A stretch of DNA of 39,573 bases from Gnetum montanum. Its lineage: Eukaryota > Streptophyta > Gnetopsida > Gnetales > Gnetaceae. Under the pieces are notes generated by a model that worked only from the letters and a program-made list of their open reading frames with translations, was not told the DNA's origin and ran no database searches. Shown in pieces: positions 1 through 10,795 of this stretch (position 1 is its first letter; each line of letters starts with the position of its first letter). Made by a program: the position numbers and the translations under genes. The stretch is taken from assembly GCA_015680685.1 (NCBI GenBank), contig MNCI01000852.1:720872-760444 (forward strand). Reading direction: 5' to 3'.

Positions 1-232
1 CTAAACTGGCACAGGTAAGTAGCCGTCTGCTGAGACATAAAACCAGCGCAGATTTGTCCCTGGGTCACGACATAAAACTGACTTCCACAGCACGGTCTGC
101 TGAGACCATAAACCAGCCTTACCACCATCCGCTACGACGTAAAACTAGCGCCTCTCGGTCTGCCCAGACTTTAAACTAGGACCATGGTCTGCTGAGACTT
201 AAAACCAGTAACGACAGTCTACCAAGAATTAA
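1..232 (+). repeat. taaact repeat array of element A
   Basis: A degenerate tandem array in which each unit carries a core like gaCataaaacTggc preceded by gtctgctgaga or a variant. The window opens inside it. The same kind of array follows integrase in elements B and C, so this is read as the start of the 3' noncoding region of element A. A consensus 5' splice-site word, CAG followed by GTAAGT, lies at 12-20 within the array. The units are too diverged to code for protein. Confidence 0.75.
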
Positions 233-1301
233 ACTAGGAGGTACAGATCGCTACCATGTCAAGCGAGCATGATCATCCTCTTACAACTACACAATAGACG
301 GGGTGGGTTACTGAAACAGTTCTAGCGTCGCCACCCCACCGGCATCCTACTGGTTTCTCGGATAAGCTAAGAGGCATCTTACTGATTCCTCGGAGATGCC
401 GCCACCGCACCCACTGCAGTGGTGGTACCTCTGAGAGTTTAGCCTCGACAGTCGGAGCTCCGATGAAATCCTCGTCGGCAACGGGCTCGGGAATCCTCGC
501 CAATCATCGCTATCAGACGCCGGCCTCGCAGATTCATCTGGCCGGTTCCTTATGCGACCATTTAGCTGCGCTGTGTCTAATGCCTTTTGGCGAAGATATG
601 CAGCGCCAATCGTCAGGATTGGCGGCTCCGCCCGAGTGCTCCGGCTCCTTCTTTACAGCTCATGCGCTCTACCCCACATCAAACGGCGTTTGTTTCCAGC
701 ACCTCGCCTCTTGTTCATGAGCAATGGTGTCCTCTGTTTTCTTTTGTGGTTGCAGGTTACCTGCCTTGAAGAATCTCATTCAAAGGTGCGCCCATCTGAG
801 CGGTAAAGTACAACAGCGTGTTGAAATGGCTGCTTAGGTTTGCCTGACCACTTAGCCCTGCATGTCTATACCTCGCACAATCCTACCCTTAACTCTTGTC
901 TCCTTCATCCCCACCACCCAGTTTCCCATACGCAAAACCTACATACGCAAATATGCATTTGCCGCACTCACGCTAGCAGAGATATCGCAGAAAGTGATGC
1001 GCAATGCTCCTTTTTGCACGCATTCCTGCTACAGTTTGTAACAGAGAAATCTCAGATTGACGCGCTACGCTCATCTGAAAGCATTCCTGTTGATATGCAT
1101 CAGCGTACATTTCTTTGCGTACGAGCATCTTTCATACCCCTACCATCATAACGCATTTTTGCATCTTCCCCGAACCTGTTTCCAGTTATATCCCTCTATC
1201 TCCCATACCTACCGGCTTTGCTCTTCCATGGTGACAGGGCAACTCTTGAGTAGCCATAGAGGCGCGCTGTTCTTGCTTCCACCGCTCCAGTGTTTCGTAT
1301 T
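233..1301 (+). other. 3' noncoding spacer of element A
   Basis: No credible gene: the short open frames overlap one another and show no motif. A pyrimidine-rich tract ending in gttgcag at 755 looks like a 3' splice site and occupies the same relative place as acceptor-like sites in elements B and C. The stretch leads into the hairpin and polypurine tract of element A. Confidence 0.6.
735..755 (+). promoter_or_regulatory. Putative 3' splice site, element A
   Basis: A T-rich tract ends in tgcag followed by g. By position after the taaact array and before the PPT it corresponds to sites at 4777 (element B) and 30955 (element C). Splicing is inferred only from sequence. Confidence 0.4.
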
Positions 1302-1350
1302 CTTTGTCGACGTCCTTCGGGCAAGCCCTCCAACCGTCCACAAAGAGGGG
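1302..1350 (+). other. Hairpin plus polypurine tract, element A
   Basis: CTTTGTCGACG (1302-1312) can pair with CGTCCACAAAG (1335-1345), one mismatch in 11. The right arm runs into the polypurine tract AAAGAGGGG (1342-1350), the plus-strand primer of reverse transcription. The LTR starts five bases later. Confidence 0.75.
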
Positions 1351-1854
1351 CCATTGAAACACCGTTAAAAATTGCGAGTCGGCCTCAGGCAAAGATTCAC
1401 AATTCAAGCAAGGGCACATCTCAGCATTTCAGAGGAGGGGAAGAAGACAGAGCAACACCAGGAGGCGCGTAGCATCAAGTTCGCAACCTCCTAAACAGAT
1501 CTCTAATCTTTCTATACTTCTACTGATCACACTATCACGAGACATAGCATAATGATGCTCAGCGTGATGGGTGTTTCGAGGTAGCCCAGCATCAGAAAGA
1601 TAGTTGCTCCAGCACAGAGAAAAGCCTAAGCAGCGTAATATGCGATTTCCTGTGTATTTTGCTAAGTCTTTTCGTTCAAGGACAAGTTTACACTCCATTA
1701 CGCATGGCAGCGTAATGAGCGTGATAAGCTCCAAGATAGTCAAAGGACAGAAAAGCACAATAGATTGACGCTTTTTCGTGCAGCGCATGGATAACTTACC
1801 TTTACGCGCGTTACGCGGCGGTGCGTATCATTGCGTATGTCATCATTAAAGCTA

Positions 1855-2003
1855 GGCATTGTTTACGCTTCATCACGCACAGCTGCATAGTGAGCGTAAG
1901 TCATACATTGTTTACGCTTCATCACATGCAACTGCGTAGCGAGCGTAAGTTACACATTTTTTTATGCTTTGTTACGCGCAGTTGCGTAGTGAGTGTAAAA
2001 CAA
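1855..2003 (+). repeat. Threefold tandem repeat in U3 of LTR A
   Basis: Three units of about 50 bp start near 1857, 1909 and 1957. Each begins cattgtttacgcttc or a variant and ends in gagcgtaag or a variant, so each is itself an imperfect inverted repeat (TTTACGCT against AGCGTAAG). The position upstream of the TATA box suggests a promoter or enhancer array. Confidence 0.75.
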
Positions 2004-2245
2004 TTTTGAGCCGATTGCTTTTCTACATCGGATTACGCTCATGCACGCAATACAACGCGAATGAGTGTAATACAGCTTAAAAGCAACTAAGACGCTCAGT
2101 GCATGCCTGCTCTTCACGCGCACAACACGCAAACGAGCGTGTTGTGCGTAGTCACAGTCTGACTTAAAATGATCATGCCAACAGGACCCGTAATAGCCGG
2201 GACCCACGTCATCAGGGTTGCACCTTTTTCACGGAGCGTCGCGAC

Positions 2246-2254
2246 CTATAAATA
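2246..2254 (+). promoter_or_regulatory. TATA box of LTR A
   Basis: ctataaata at the expected place in the LTR; the likely transcription start lies about 30 bp downstream. Confidence 0.6.
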
Positions 2255-2931
2255 CCTCAGTTGATAGAGATACAAGGGTTGGAAAAAATCAGAGAAAAGC
2301 AAGAGCATATTTCTGAGCACCAGAGCACTTAGCATTTTGGGGTAGAGATATAGAGAACAACACTTTGGCAACCGTGGACATCATCACCTTACAGCTGAAA
2401 CAGAGTACAGTTCGCCTTGAGCACCGGTGACAGAAGTAATCGTTCTGCTGAAAAGACTCTATCAATCAGAAACAATTGATCGGTAGATGGCCCGCCTTGC
2501 ATCTCGACTTTAGCCCACGAGGTAGATCGGACTTCTGTTTAGACCGTTTGCTTGTTGTTTGTGCTTGTTTCACATTCTGTAATCGGGGATTCCCCAGTGT
2601 AATTTCTCATACGAAATATACATTTGTAAGTTAAAGCGCAGATCTTGAAGCTACGAGATTCTCTTATGTCAACCTCCTTTCATCGTGTTTAGCATTATCA
2701 CCGTTGCAATTGTTTTCCCCTTGCTTTACGGCCCCTCGAATCAGATCGCTTTCTTTTACGCGCTTTGCATTGTTTTACTGACCCGTAAGTCCCTGTCTGA
2801 TCGACAAGACCGTTCAGGGCGCCACGGATTCGCTTTCTCCAGCATAGCCCTCACGTGGATCCGTGGCTAAAACTGTGTACACCGGAGATTTGATCGGTAT
2901 TTTCCAGCTGCCGACGTTTTCCGTCGTTACA

Positions 2932-4023
2932 CTAACATGCGTTAGTAGCACTGATGCCCAAACCATCGTTGAGCAAGTACACGATGGGCTATGTGGAGGA
3001 CATATAGCACCTAAAGTAATGGCAACAAAGATAAGACACTTAGCCTATTATTGGCCACACATGGAGTATGACTGTCTCTCTAAGACTAAAACATGCAGTA
3101 CCTGTCAAAGACATAGTAATCTAATCCATGTCCCACCAAATGAGTTGCATACAGCACAAATCACATGGCCCTTTCAAAAGTGGGGGTTGGACCTTATCGG
3201 ACCAATAACACCCTTATCTTCTGCAGGGCATAGTTTCATCATAACCGCGATAGAATATTTCACGAAGTGGGTAGAAGCTATTCCCCTTCGAAAAACCACA
3301 TCTAAACACATATGCAACTTCATTCTTGAGAACATTGTGACCCGTTTTGGCATCCCCATAACCATCATCACTGACAACGGGCCGCAATTCAGCAATGTCG
3401 AAACCAAAACTTTCTGCAAAAGTCTGGGGATCAAAAACTCATTTTCATCCCCTTACTACACTCAAAGCCATGGGCAAGTAGAGGCCACCAACAAAACCAT
3501 CATTACTATACTTAAACATATGCTTACCCATAGCAAGAAAAGATGGCATGAATAGCTAGTATACGCATTGTGGGCATATCGTACTACACATCGAACTTCA
3601 ACAGGTAAAATGCCATATAGTCTTGTTTATGGTTCAGAAGCTATTTTACCTCTGGAATTATAGGTACCATATTTAAGGATCACACTTTCTGGACTCCTCG
3701 ACGAAGGGCAAAATAATGACCTGTGCATCATTGACCTGGACTCAATGGAGGAGGAACGCATACGTGCACTTGATCAGATTGAATGGTACCAAAAACAACA
3801 ACGACGATGCCATCAACCTAATATTCATAAGCACCCTATCAAAGAAGATGACCTTGTACTCAAAGCCGTTTGGGAACACCCGGAAAAATTCTCAGCCAAC
3901 TGGGAAGGGCCCTACTTGGTCACCAAAGAATACAACAATGGAGCATTCAAGTTAGCTGATATGGAAGGGCACGAGCTTGTAAATCTGATCAATCACTTGT
4001 TCTTGAAACCATTCCACATTTGA
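2932..4023 (+). pseudogene. Ty3/gypsy integrase, 3' part of pol (element B)
   Basis: One reading frame to the tga at 4021, broken by TAG at 3553 and 3661. The residues show the HHCC zinc-binding region (VHDGLCGGH, then CSTC about 30 residues later), the catalytic core with Asp in WGLDLIGPI, Asp in TDNGPQF and Glu in GQVEATNK, and a C-terminal part ending in the chromatin- or nucleic-acid-binding region typical of plant Tat integrases. The DDE triad is intact, so this is the least damaged enzyme in the window. Its 5' side stops abruptly at 2931, where the LTR of element A is inserted; the rest of B's pol lies left of the window. Both stops fall where relatives have glutamine, as expected from CAG to TAG change. 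Normal role: strand transfer of element cDNA into host chromosomes. Confidence 0.92.
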
Positions 4024-4035
4024 TTACAGGCTCAG

Positions 4036-4577
4036 GTACATAAGAGTCCTGGCATCATGACTATAAACTGATACCACAGCTCGTCTTGGAATCATGACGA
4101 TAAACTGATACCATAGAAGAGTCTTGGCATCACAACTATAAACTGATACCACAGCTCATCCTGGAATCATGACGGTAAAATGATACCATAGAACAGTCCT
4201 AGCATCATGACTATAAATTGATATCACAGCTCATCCTAGAATCATGATAGTAAACTGATACCATAGAACAGTTCTAGAATCATGACTTAAAACTAATACC
4301 ACAGCTAGTCCTGGCACCATGATGATAAACTGATACCACATAGTGTCTGTAATGACAATAAACTAGCACCCGTTTGGTATGACAGTAAACTGCCACAGTC
4401 CCACTTGCCGGAGTCCGCTAAGACTATAAACTGGTTTGCCACTTCACGGTCTGCCAAGACTAGAAACTGGCAATGTACCATCCGCCACGACGCTAAATGG
4501 GTAATGTCCAACGAGTTATGACATAAAACTAACCCATGATAGTACGCTAAGACTATAAACTAGCAATTTTATCTCTG
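4036..4577 (+). repeat. taaact repeat array of element B
   Basis: About thirteen or more units spaced mostly 37-38 bp, each with a core like gaCTATAAACTgataccac and alternating flanks (cctggcatcat, ttggaatcat). It begins just after the pol stop. A donor-like word, CTCAG followed by GTACAT, sits at 4031-4041, immediately before the array. Related arrays are present in A and C. Confidence 0.85.
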
Positions 4578-5567
4578 GTTCCTCAATCTGTGGTTGCATT
4601 CAAACTTCATCAGAACCGCTGCATCACTCGCCAATCGGCCGATCCTAACGCCATCGCTGTTATTCATATACGATGCCTAAAATCTCATCCAGTGCCTTTG
4701 TTTCATTAGTAGCTATTTAATTCTAAGCTCACTTACTCGCTCATGGTTTTCATGTCTTCTTGGAGTTTTGTTTGCAGGATGACACTCAGAGCTGTTCGCA
4801 CAAGAATGCACTTCATCATAAGCAGCAAGGTGAGATGTTGTTCACAGCACACGTGACAAGACCAATCAAGTCATTCACTAGTACATCCCCCATTTCATAT
4901 CCCACCTATCCCTCAACACCTTATACTTGGTTACATCCCAAACACATTCGGTACAGCCCAAAAATCGAACATACCATTGCATATCGTGCGACTCCTAAGC
5001 GGTTGCAACCCAAAACATGGCACTTGAGCTTGAGTACAAGATCAAAACAAAGCATTTTCTTCAAAAAAAAAATGTCGTCCCTTCCCACATAAAACACAAG
5101 ATGGGACGGTAGTTGCCTCAAAAGCAAACGCTCATGTTTAAAACAATTGAGAAACATCCCATTTCATGGCTTTGGCTCTCTACCAACAGGCTCCCCCTAG
5201 AACACTAAACAAGGGCCTTATTCCTCCAAATAATGCAACGCATCACTACATGGCTTTAGTTTTTCCAACAAGTCCTCTTGGACATTGACCAAGAGTCTTG
5301 TTTTGCCAAAGGACGCACATCTCATGTTTGATTCCGAGTCTGCTAGACAATGGTTGTTGACAAGGATCAACATGATATACACAAGAGAATCTCCTTTACC
5401 ATGCACAATCCCTTGGTCAATTCTCAATCCCCACAATCTCCATGTCCCTATCCAGCTACAAATTTTACTTCCCCAATCCTAGATACTGCTGAACATGGCA
5501 TGATGATGTCTAGCAAAGATGCCAACGGACAACGTTCCTACCAAGCTGATTGTGGTATTTTTTACTT
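4578..5567 (+). other. 3' noncoding spacer of element B
   Basis: No gene is supported. It contains an acceptor-like site (T-rich tract ending tttgcag at 4777). The sequence after this site resembles the one after the C site at 30955: both have ga(t/c)ga, ctcagag, then ttcatcata and gcaagg. That conservation supports a shared exon start or shared RNA element. Confidence 0.6.
4755..4777 (+). promoter_or_regulatory. Putative 3' splice site, element B
   Basis: ttggagttttgtttgcag followed by gatgac. Paired with the donor-like word at 4036 it would remove the taaact array as a 742-bp intron. Inference from sequence only. Confidence 0.45.
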
Positions 5568-5619
5568 CTTTGTCGACGCTTCTCAGGTCGATTCCTCCAA
5601 GCATCAACAAAGAGGGGCC
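5568..5619 (+). other. Hairpin plus polypurine tract, element B
   Basis: CTTTGTCGACGC (5568-5579) faces GCATCAACAAAG (5601-5612), complementary except at two positions. The PPT AAAGAGGGG overlaps the foot of the right arm (5609-5617). LTR B begins at 5622. Confidence 0.75.
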
Positions 5620-5849
5620 AATGAAACACCACAAAATTTCGAGCTTAGTACTTCCCCAACAAGAATCGAGCTAAGTCATGATGTTCCCCAGCATGGCTAA
5701 AGCTTGAGGGCCCCACAGACAATTTCAAGCGAAGTCAAACTCAACAAGGAGAAGTTCCCTAGGACCCACTGATGACCACGACAACATCTGCTATCAAACA
5801 TGGTAACTTTGGAGCTCAAAGTACATAGTTTACACTAAGTATGCATTCT

Positions 5850-6290
5850 CAGCGTATACGTCCAATGTATATGCCTAGCATATATGCCTGACATTCTCAG
5901 TGTATATGCCCAGCGTATACGCCTGACATTCTCAGCGTATACGCCCAGCGTACACATCCACAGCATATACGCCCAGTGTACACGCCTCACAAGTACTCTC
6001 AGCCTATACGACTGATGTATACGCCCGACATGCGATCCCCGAAGATGGCATGGAAACAGCACTGCAGAGCAAGACTTGGCATAGAGCATCAACTCACATG
6101 GGCAGAACAATCATTAGATGTCGACATCATGCATCCTAGAGTCTATACGCTAAGCATGCACATTCAGCGTATACGCCCAGCACATCTATCATATACGTCC
6201 TGCATGTCCAGCGTATATGCCTAGAGTCTACACCCACCAGATATAGCATATACGCCCAGCATATACGCTCAGTAGATGCAGCATGTTGTA
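5850..6290 (+). repeat. Palindrome array in U3 of LTR B
   Basis: At least fifteen copies of AGCGTATACGCCC or close variants (agcatatacgccc, agtgtatatgccc), many as direct neighbours separated by tgacattct or similar. The core GCGTATACGC is a perfect 10-bp palindrome. The cluster ends about 80 bp before the TATA box, a position expected of transcription-factor sites. Confidence 0.8.
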
Positions 6291-6367
6291 TACTTGTAAA
6301 ATTTTGTTTTTTTACACCCGGTCAACACGCCACGTGTCACCCAACCTGATTCTAACATCTAAACCTG

Positions 6368-6375
6368 TATAAAAA
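6368..6375 (+). promoter_or_regulatory. TATA box of LTR B
   Basis: tgtataaaaacccc at the place equivalent to the TATA boxes of LTRs A and C. Confidence 0.55.
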
Positions 6376-6962
6376 CCCCAATTTTTCATTAGATCATGGT
6401 TGGGAAATTTGAGCAAACCAGAGAGAAAAATAGAGACACTAAGAACCAAAGCAGAGAACCTTGTACGTCGGACCTCAACCCTGTACGCTGAGCATATAGC
6501 CTCTACGCTGTGCCTGCAGTTTGAACCAACACACAGTCATCTCTACATCTACCGGGGCTATTCGTCTGCCTTGTGTGAAAGCCACAACTACGTTAGACCG
6601 GTGCATTGTAACTCTCACTTTGCAATAATATTGCTGCATTTTCTTCCTAGAATTTGTTATAGTTTTTTCATTAATTTTTGCATGTTTACTGTTTACGCCC
6701 TCATATGTTTATGCTCTTTTTACACTAGTTATGTTGTTTACGCTTCGTTTTATGTTTGTTACGCCGTTCACATATAACCCAGCGTATAGCACCTCGGTGA
6801 ACATTTGGGGAAATCCTTGCTTGATTCGCGGACCACTCAAGGTACTCTACCTTCGTTAATTCCAACTTGCCCTCAAGCGAAGGTAGGGTCTTTTGTGCAT
6901 GTCCGGTGATCCCTCGGTTTCTGTTTCCTTCCAGCTGAAGACCGACGATTTCGGACGGTACA

Positions 6963-8078
6963 TAAAGCATAGCCAACATAGCATGCAACACAACTAGATT
7001 TGCTAAACAACAGTTGCAAAAGTTTTTTAAATGTCTTATTGTGCTCACATCCCTCTTGCTACACTCTTTAGTGTAGCAAGTGTAGAAACATTTTCATGGC
7101 CATTCTTCACTATTGTCAAGCTAGAAGTTGCCAAGCTAGCTTAGCATGAAAGAAGCATTTGTTAGATCTAAGTCTTGAAGCTACTCGTTCTACTACACTC
7201 TTGAGCAAGAATAAGGATTGCATTTTTTTTCCAGATTTTTCTAAGTATTTGTGCTATGCTCTATCCCATCCTACTATGCTCTCTAGCATAGCAAGTGTAA
7301 TAGCATTAGACTTTAGTTTTTGCAAGAATTACCTAAGTGCTATGTTATGCTCCAGAGCGTAGCTAGCATAGCAATAAGAAAATAACTTCATAAGCTTTCA
7401 AAGCTCAACATAGGCCTTCATTCTAGCTCCATCACTCCTCTAGCAAGTAGGATCAGCAACTTGCACTCTTTTTGTACCTCCTCCTCTATGTCCCAAAATT
7501 CTACCTACACTCGGTCCCATTCGAAATAGGGAAGAATGTAGTCCTAGAGTGTAGCCTTCAAATTGTATTATTTTGCACTATTTGCAGGTACATTGCAATC
7601 TTGGTACATACAGTCTTAGTAGCGTAAATAGTTTGGCAGTCTCTCAGGGTCTAGTGGAGCATACCAGGGCTTAGCACTAGTTGTCCCACTAGGGCAGCGT
7701 AGCACTGCTTACCCATTTGCCAATTGACACTCAATCCACATTTCGTGCTAACCCTAAGCCTAAAAATACCCTCACATTCCATATTGTAGGGGTTGGAATT
7801 TTATTCTATTGGTGCGCATTTGAAGCATTTGGCTAGCAAATCCAAGTAGTAGTTAGCATCTGAGAGCACCACTTGGCACTTGAAGCACCTTGAGCACCTC
7901 ATACATCAGAGTGTATTAGCATCTTGGAAATCCCTTTGTGTTCCACTTGATACCATAGTGCACTACAAGCCCACAAGACACTACAACAACCAATCTAGTA
8001 GGCACAGACCTTGTAGTGAATGTGAGTCTTCACCCTAGGACATCTCAAAGACTGTGGCTATACTACTACTATGCCTAT
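6963..8078 (+). repeat. 5' LTR of element C, first visible part
   Basis: Aligns with the 3' LTR of C from about 31964 to 33107, clearly similar but diverged. It is bounded on the left by the end of LTR B and on the right by element D. The TATA region reads taaaaata at 7761 where the 3' LTR has tataaata. U3 contains repeated short inverted repeats such as tatgctccagagcgta and ctctctagcatagc. The first 115 bp of this LTR would lie left of element B, outside the window. Confidence 0.8.
8074..8078. other. Target site duplication of D, left copy
   Basis: cctat, repeated at 15093-15097 on the far side of element D. The empty-site relative at 33097-33112 has one copy. Confidence 0.9.
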
Positions 8079-8883
8079 TGATGAGTGGCGAGGTACCCCT
8101 ACACTCAACCATACAAATATGAGCGTAGCACGTGCGATCTAGTCAAACTCCACAGACTAAGTGCCTACATGCCTCATGGAACACTTAAGGTTAATTATTC
8201 ATTATCTTCCCAGACTTACTTGTATTTGTCACGGTGTATGATTAAGTAAGTCCGAGGTATATGATTTTTATAGCTTTTCTGTTTTATCTCCTATGCTTTT
8301 CTATTGAAGAGACTAATTGACTAACTTTAACTAATTAACTAAGTCTGAATGAACCTAGCATCAACATTTGTTTCCACTTACCGTTCACACCCTGAACCGA
8401 TGCAACCATGGTTACCAAACGCTAGTCGTTGCTCGGATCACCACGCGCAACGTGCATGCTCGAAGAGGTCGTACTGAGGCACTTAACTAGGAGAGAAGGG
8501 TTGAGAGATATTTAATCACTAATAAAGAATTTAAATGAAAAGAAGTAAATAACAATAAATAAAATCCTAATTATCCTATTCGATGCACTACAAGGTTTAT
8601 CCAAGAAGTTCATCTTTATTACCATACACAAACTTGTGTTCAGGTACAATGTCTGCTCGAATAAAGATTCGTTCACTTTGGAGTTCCTACTGCAGCCACA
8701 TGGAAAATATTCTATCTCTGGAGAGATCAAACTGCCAGAGTCTCCCTATGGTCTAGACCTAGAATGGAAAACAAGGGAGAGCCACCTCTTTTTTATAGAC
8801 TTGGCGGCGCACCGCGATATCGCGTACGCGATATTGCGGGGGACGACGTGATATCACGGCCTATGCGATATCACATCCCATCA
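8079..8883 (-). repeat. 3' LTR of element D
   Basis: 805 bp, roughly nine in ten bases identical to the other D LTR. In element orientation it starts TGATGGGATGTGATATCGC and ends CCACTCATCA. A TATA box (CTATAAAAAA, minus strand) is at 8789-8798. Upstream of it lies a CG-rich palindrome cluster (8808-8876) that is mostly missing from the other LTR. Confidence 0.9.
8808..8876. repeat. GATATC palindrome cluster in U3 of D
   Basis: Contains CGCGATATCGCG, the overlapping 18-bp perfect palindrome ATATCGCGTACGCGATAT, GTGATATCAC and GCGATATCAC within about 70 bp. The 5' LTR keeps only one GCGATATCGC (15074-15083). The loss is consistent with a deletion between repeated gcgatatc words. Confidence 0.85.
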
Positions 8884-8894
8884 TACCCCCATGA
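8884..8894 (-). other. Polypurine tract of D
   Basis: In element orientation CATGGGGGTA stands directly before the TGATGGG start of the 3' LTR. It is short but correctly placed. A near copy of the 14 bases atacccccatgact occurs again at 9416-9429. Confidence 0.55.
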
Positions 8895-10609
8895 CTGAAT
8901 GAAAACTCATCCTTGAGTTCCTTACAAAATATTGGGATGGTATGGGATTATTGACTGAATGGAACTAATGGGATGACATGTGAATGGATCATCATTACAA
9001 GAAAAAACTGGTGTTCATGACAACAAAAGTGAACACCTTATTAAAATTGACATCAAGCCTTATTTGGCAGCTGAGAGAAAAGAGAGAAAAGAGAAGAAGT
9101 CTTGCTGCTACCAATGCCAAGATTGCGTCTTTCATTGTCCATCCATAAGCATGCCATTGATCTTTCTGCTTGCATAGCTGCTCCCAGCACCATTCCATTC
9201 CATGTGTTCCTTCTAGATCCAATCCATTGTTGCATGATTGCCATCTGCACACACAACATAATCTTATATTAGCAAGGGTAAATGAATTTCAATGTAGTTA
9301 ATACCTTGCTTTGGTGTGGCTAGGTTCTGGTATGGCTGATTGTAGATCTGGAGATATGATATTAGTGAGTACCGAAGGTGTAGGTATTAGGAGAAAATAA
9401 AAGAAATTGGGCCTTATACCCCCATGACTAATCACAAACCTTGAGTAGCGATAGAATGGATTAAGAAAAAAGAATAAGAAAGATGAACAAAAAGAGACAA
9501 CTATAACGTCAATGAAATGGATGTTAAGATAGAAATGAACAAAATAAAATAGATTGCAAAAATGTTAAGGGAAAGAATTTAACTGATGCACCAAAGAGGA
9601 ATGTCAGTGGTTCCTCCCAAAAGCAGGCTCATGCCCTTAATGCCCTAACAAACCCATATTCAAAGAGTCCATAGGCTCAAGGAATGTTATTTGGAACAAG
9701 AGTTAAAGTCTTAACCACAAGAATTTACCAAAAAGAAAACAATGTTTCAACCAAAATATACACTAATGATACAACCGACAATGAGGTGAATAATGGAAAG
9801 AAGGATGGAGAGAAGAGAATGGAATGGAATCCCAAGAACAAGGTGGTGTACAACCCCTTTTGTAGTTCATGGTTAATGTGACTTAGTAGCTCCCATTCCA
9901 AATCTAGCCTCAAACAAACCACTTCCAGTAACTTCGCATTAATACATTTGGCCAATCCATCCTCTTGAAGTAACAAGAATGTCTTCTCCAAGAGCCACCA
10001 CCATTCCAACAAAACAAGGAGGAGAGAATGGGAAGCAAGAAGGGCCTTAGTTAGAGGGAACATGTTTATTTTAGTTCTATAACCAATGCTTGTAGCCCAA
10101 ATGATTATTCCATCTAAAGGGTGTGCTTTAAATTCTCACAATTTTTTTTTTTGTGTTTTATGTATGTATGCGTGAGAACCACACCATGCAGAGACTTTTG
10201 TTATTTTTATTTGCTCAACTTCCCGATGATTGGGTAACGTCAAAATGGTAAGAAAACTCAAGAAGAAAACATCCAAGCACCCAAGAGAATGGCCAACACA
10301 AATGCACCAAGTTCCCTTGAACTCACACCCTTTTCAATCCTTGAGTCCTTCCTTATTTTGAGAAATGGCTAGTCATCAATTCGTTAAAGTTCTTATTAGA
10401 AAGGGACTGTACATTTCCAAGCCGAGAGAGACCATAGAAAGTGTTTATGAATGGATGAAGTGAACTCATTGCCTACTATATCAAAACAAACATACATTAG
10501 TATCAACATCATGACTTAAAGGTAAAAACCAAACATTAGCAATCACTATAAAAATAGTTCATACCATGAAGGAGAACACTTATTAGGTGACAAACTTACA
10601 GGGTGGATA

Positions 10610-10632
10610 ACACACACACACACACACACACA
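10610..10632. repeat. (CA)n microsatellite
   Basis: About eleven uninterrupted CA units inside the noncoding half of element D. Confidence 0.95.
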
Positions 10633-10660
10633 AAATAAAAAAGTATAAATGATGTTGTAA

Positions 10661-10795
10661 AACAAAAATAAGAAAAGTTAAAGAAATTTGTAAAACAAAA
10701 ATGTGCAAAACAAAAACGTGTAAGAAAAAAATGTGTAAAACAAAAACGTGTCAAAAAAATGTGTAAAAAAAATGTGTAAGACAAAAACTTAAAAA
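10661..10795. repeat. A-rich minisatellite
   Basis: Seven or eight units of roughly 15-19 bp of the form aaaacaaaaatgtgtaag, degenerate, next to the CA run. The translated frame across it is an artefact of the repeat. Confidence 0.8.

Larger units (their letters stand above)
1355..2931 (+). repeat. 3' LTR of element A
   Basis: Starts TGAAACACC directly after the PPT and ends in TTACA, where integrase coding sequence of element B resumes. The start matches the LTRs of B (5622) and C (31849), and the end aligns with the end of LTR B (both contain ttccagctg followed by ccgacg). A TATA box (ctataaata) lies at 2246-2254, so U3 is about 0.9 kb. U3 carries many TTACGC/GCGTAA words and a threefold tandem repeat. 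About 1.58 kb. The matching 5' LTR is outside the window. Confidence 0.8.
5622..6962 (+). repeat. 3' LTR of element B
   Basis: Starts TGAAACACCAC after the PPT and ends GGTACA. Immediately afterwards the sequence turns into LTR C, matching the 3' LTR of C from 31964, so B is inserted in the 5' LTR of C. TATA-like tataaaaa lies at 6368-6375. U3 is packed with gcgtatacgcc-type palindromes. Length 1341 bp. The short open frames inside it are translations of the repeats. Confidence 0.8.

Noticed and set aside
463-1472. Several overlapping frames of 60-119 codons.
   Set aside because: No motif, mutual overlap, and position in the 3' noncoding region and LTR of element A.
4036-4577. The regular repeat-spacer look of the taaact arrays suggests a CRISPR array.
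   Set aside because: The repeats are degenerate, spacers resemble each other, no cas gene is present, and the same arrays sit at fixed places in plant retroelements.
5835-6224. Open frames on both strands with repeated Arg/Tyr-rich or Pro-rich peptides.
   Set aside because: They are translations of the gcgtatacgcc repeat array in LTR B.
9010-9037. Small hairpin ggtgttca/tgaacacc.
   Set aside because: A single 8-bp stem without T-run or context; expected by chance in this length.
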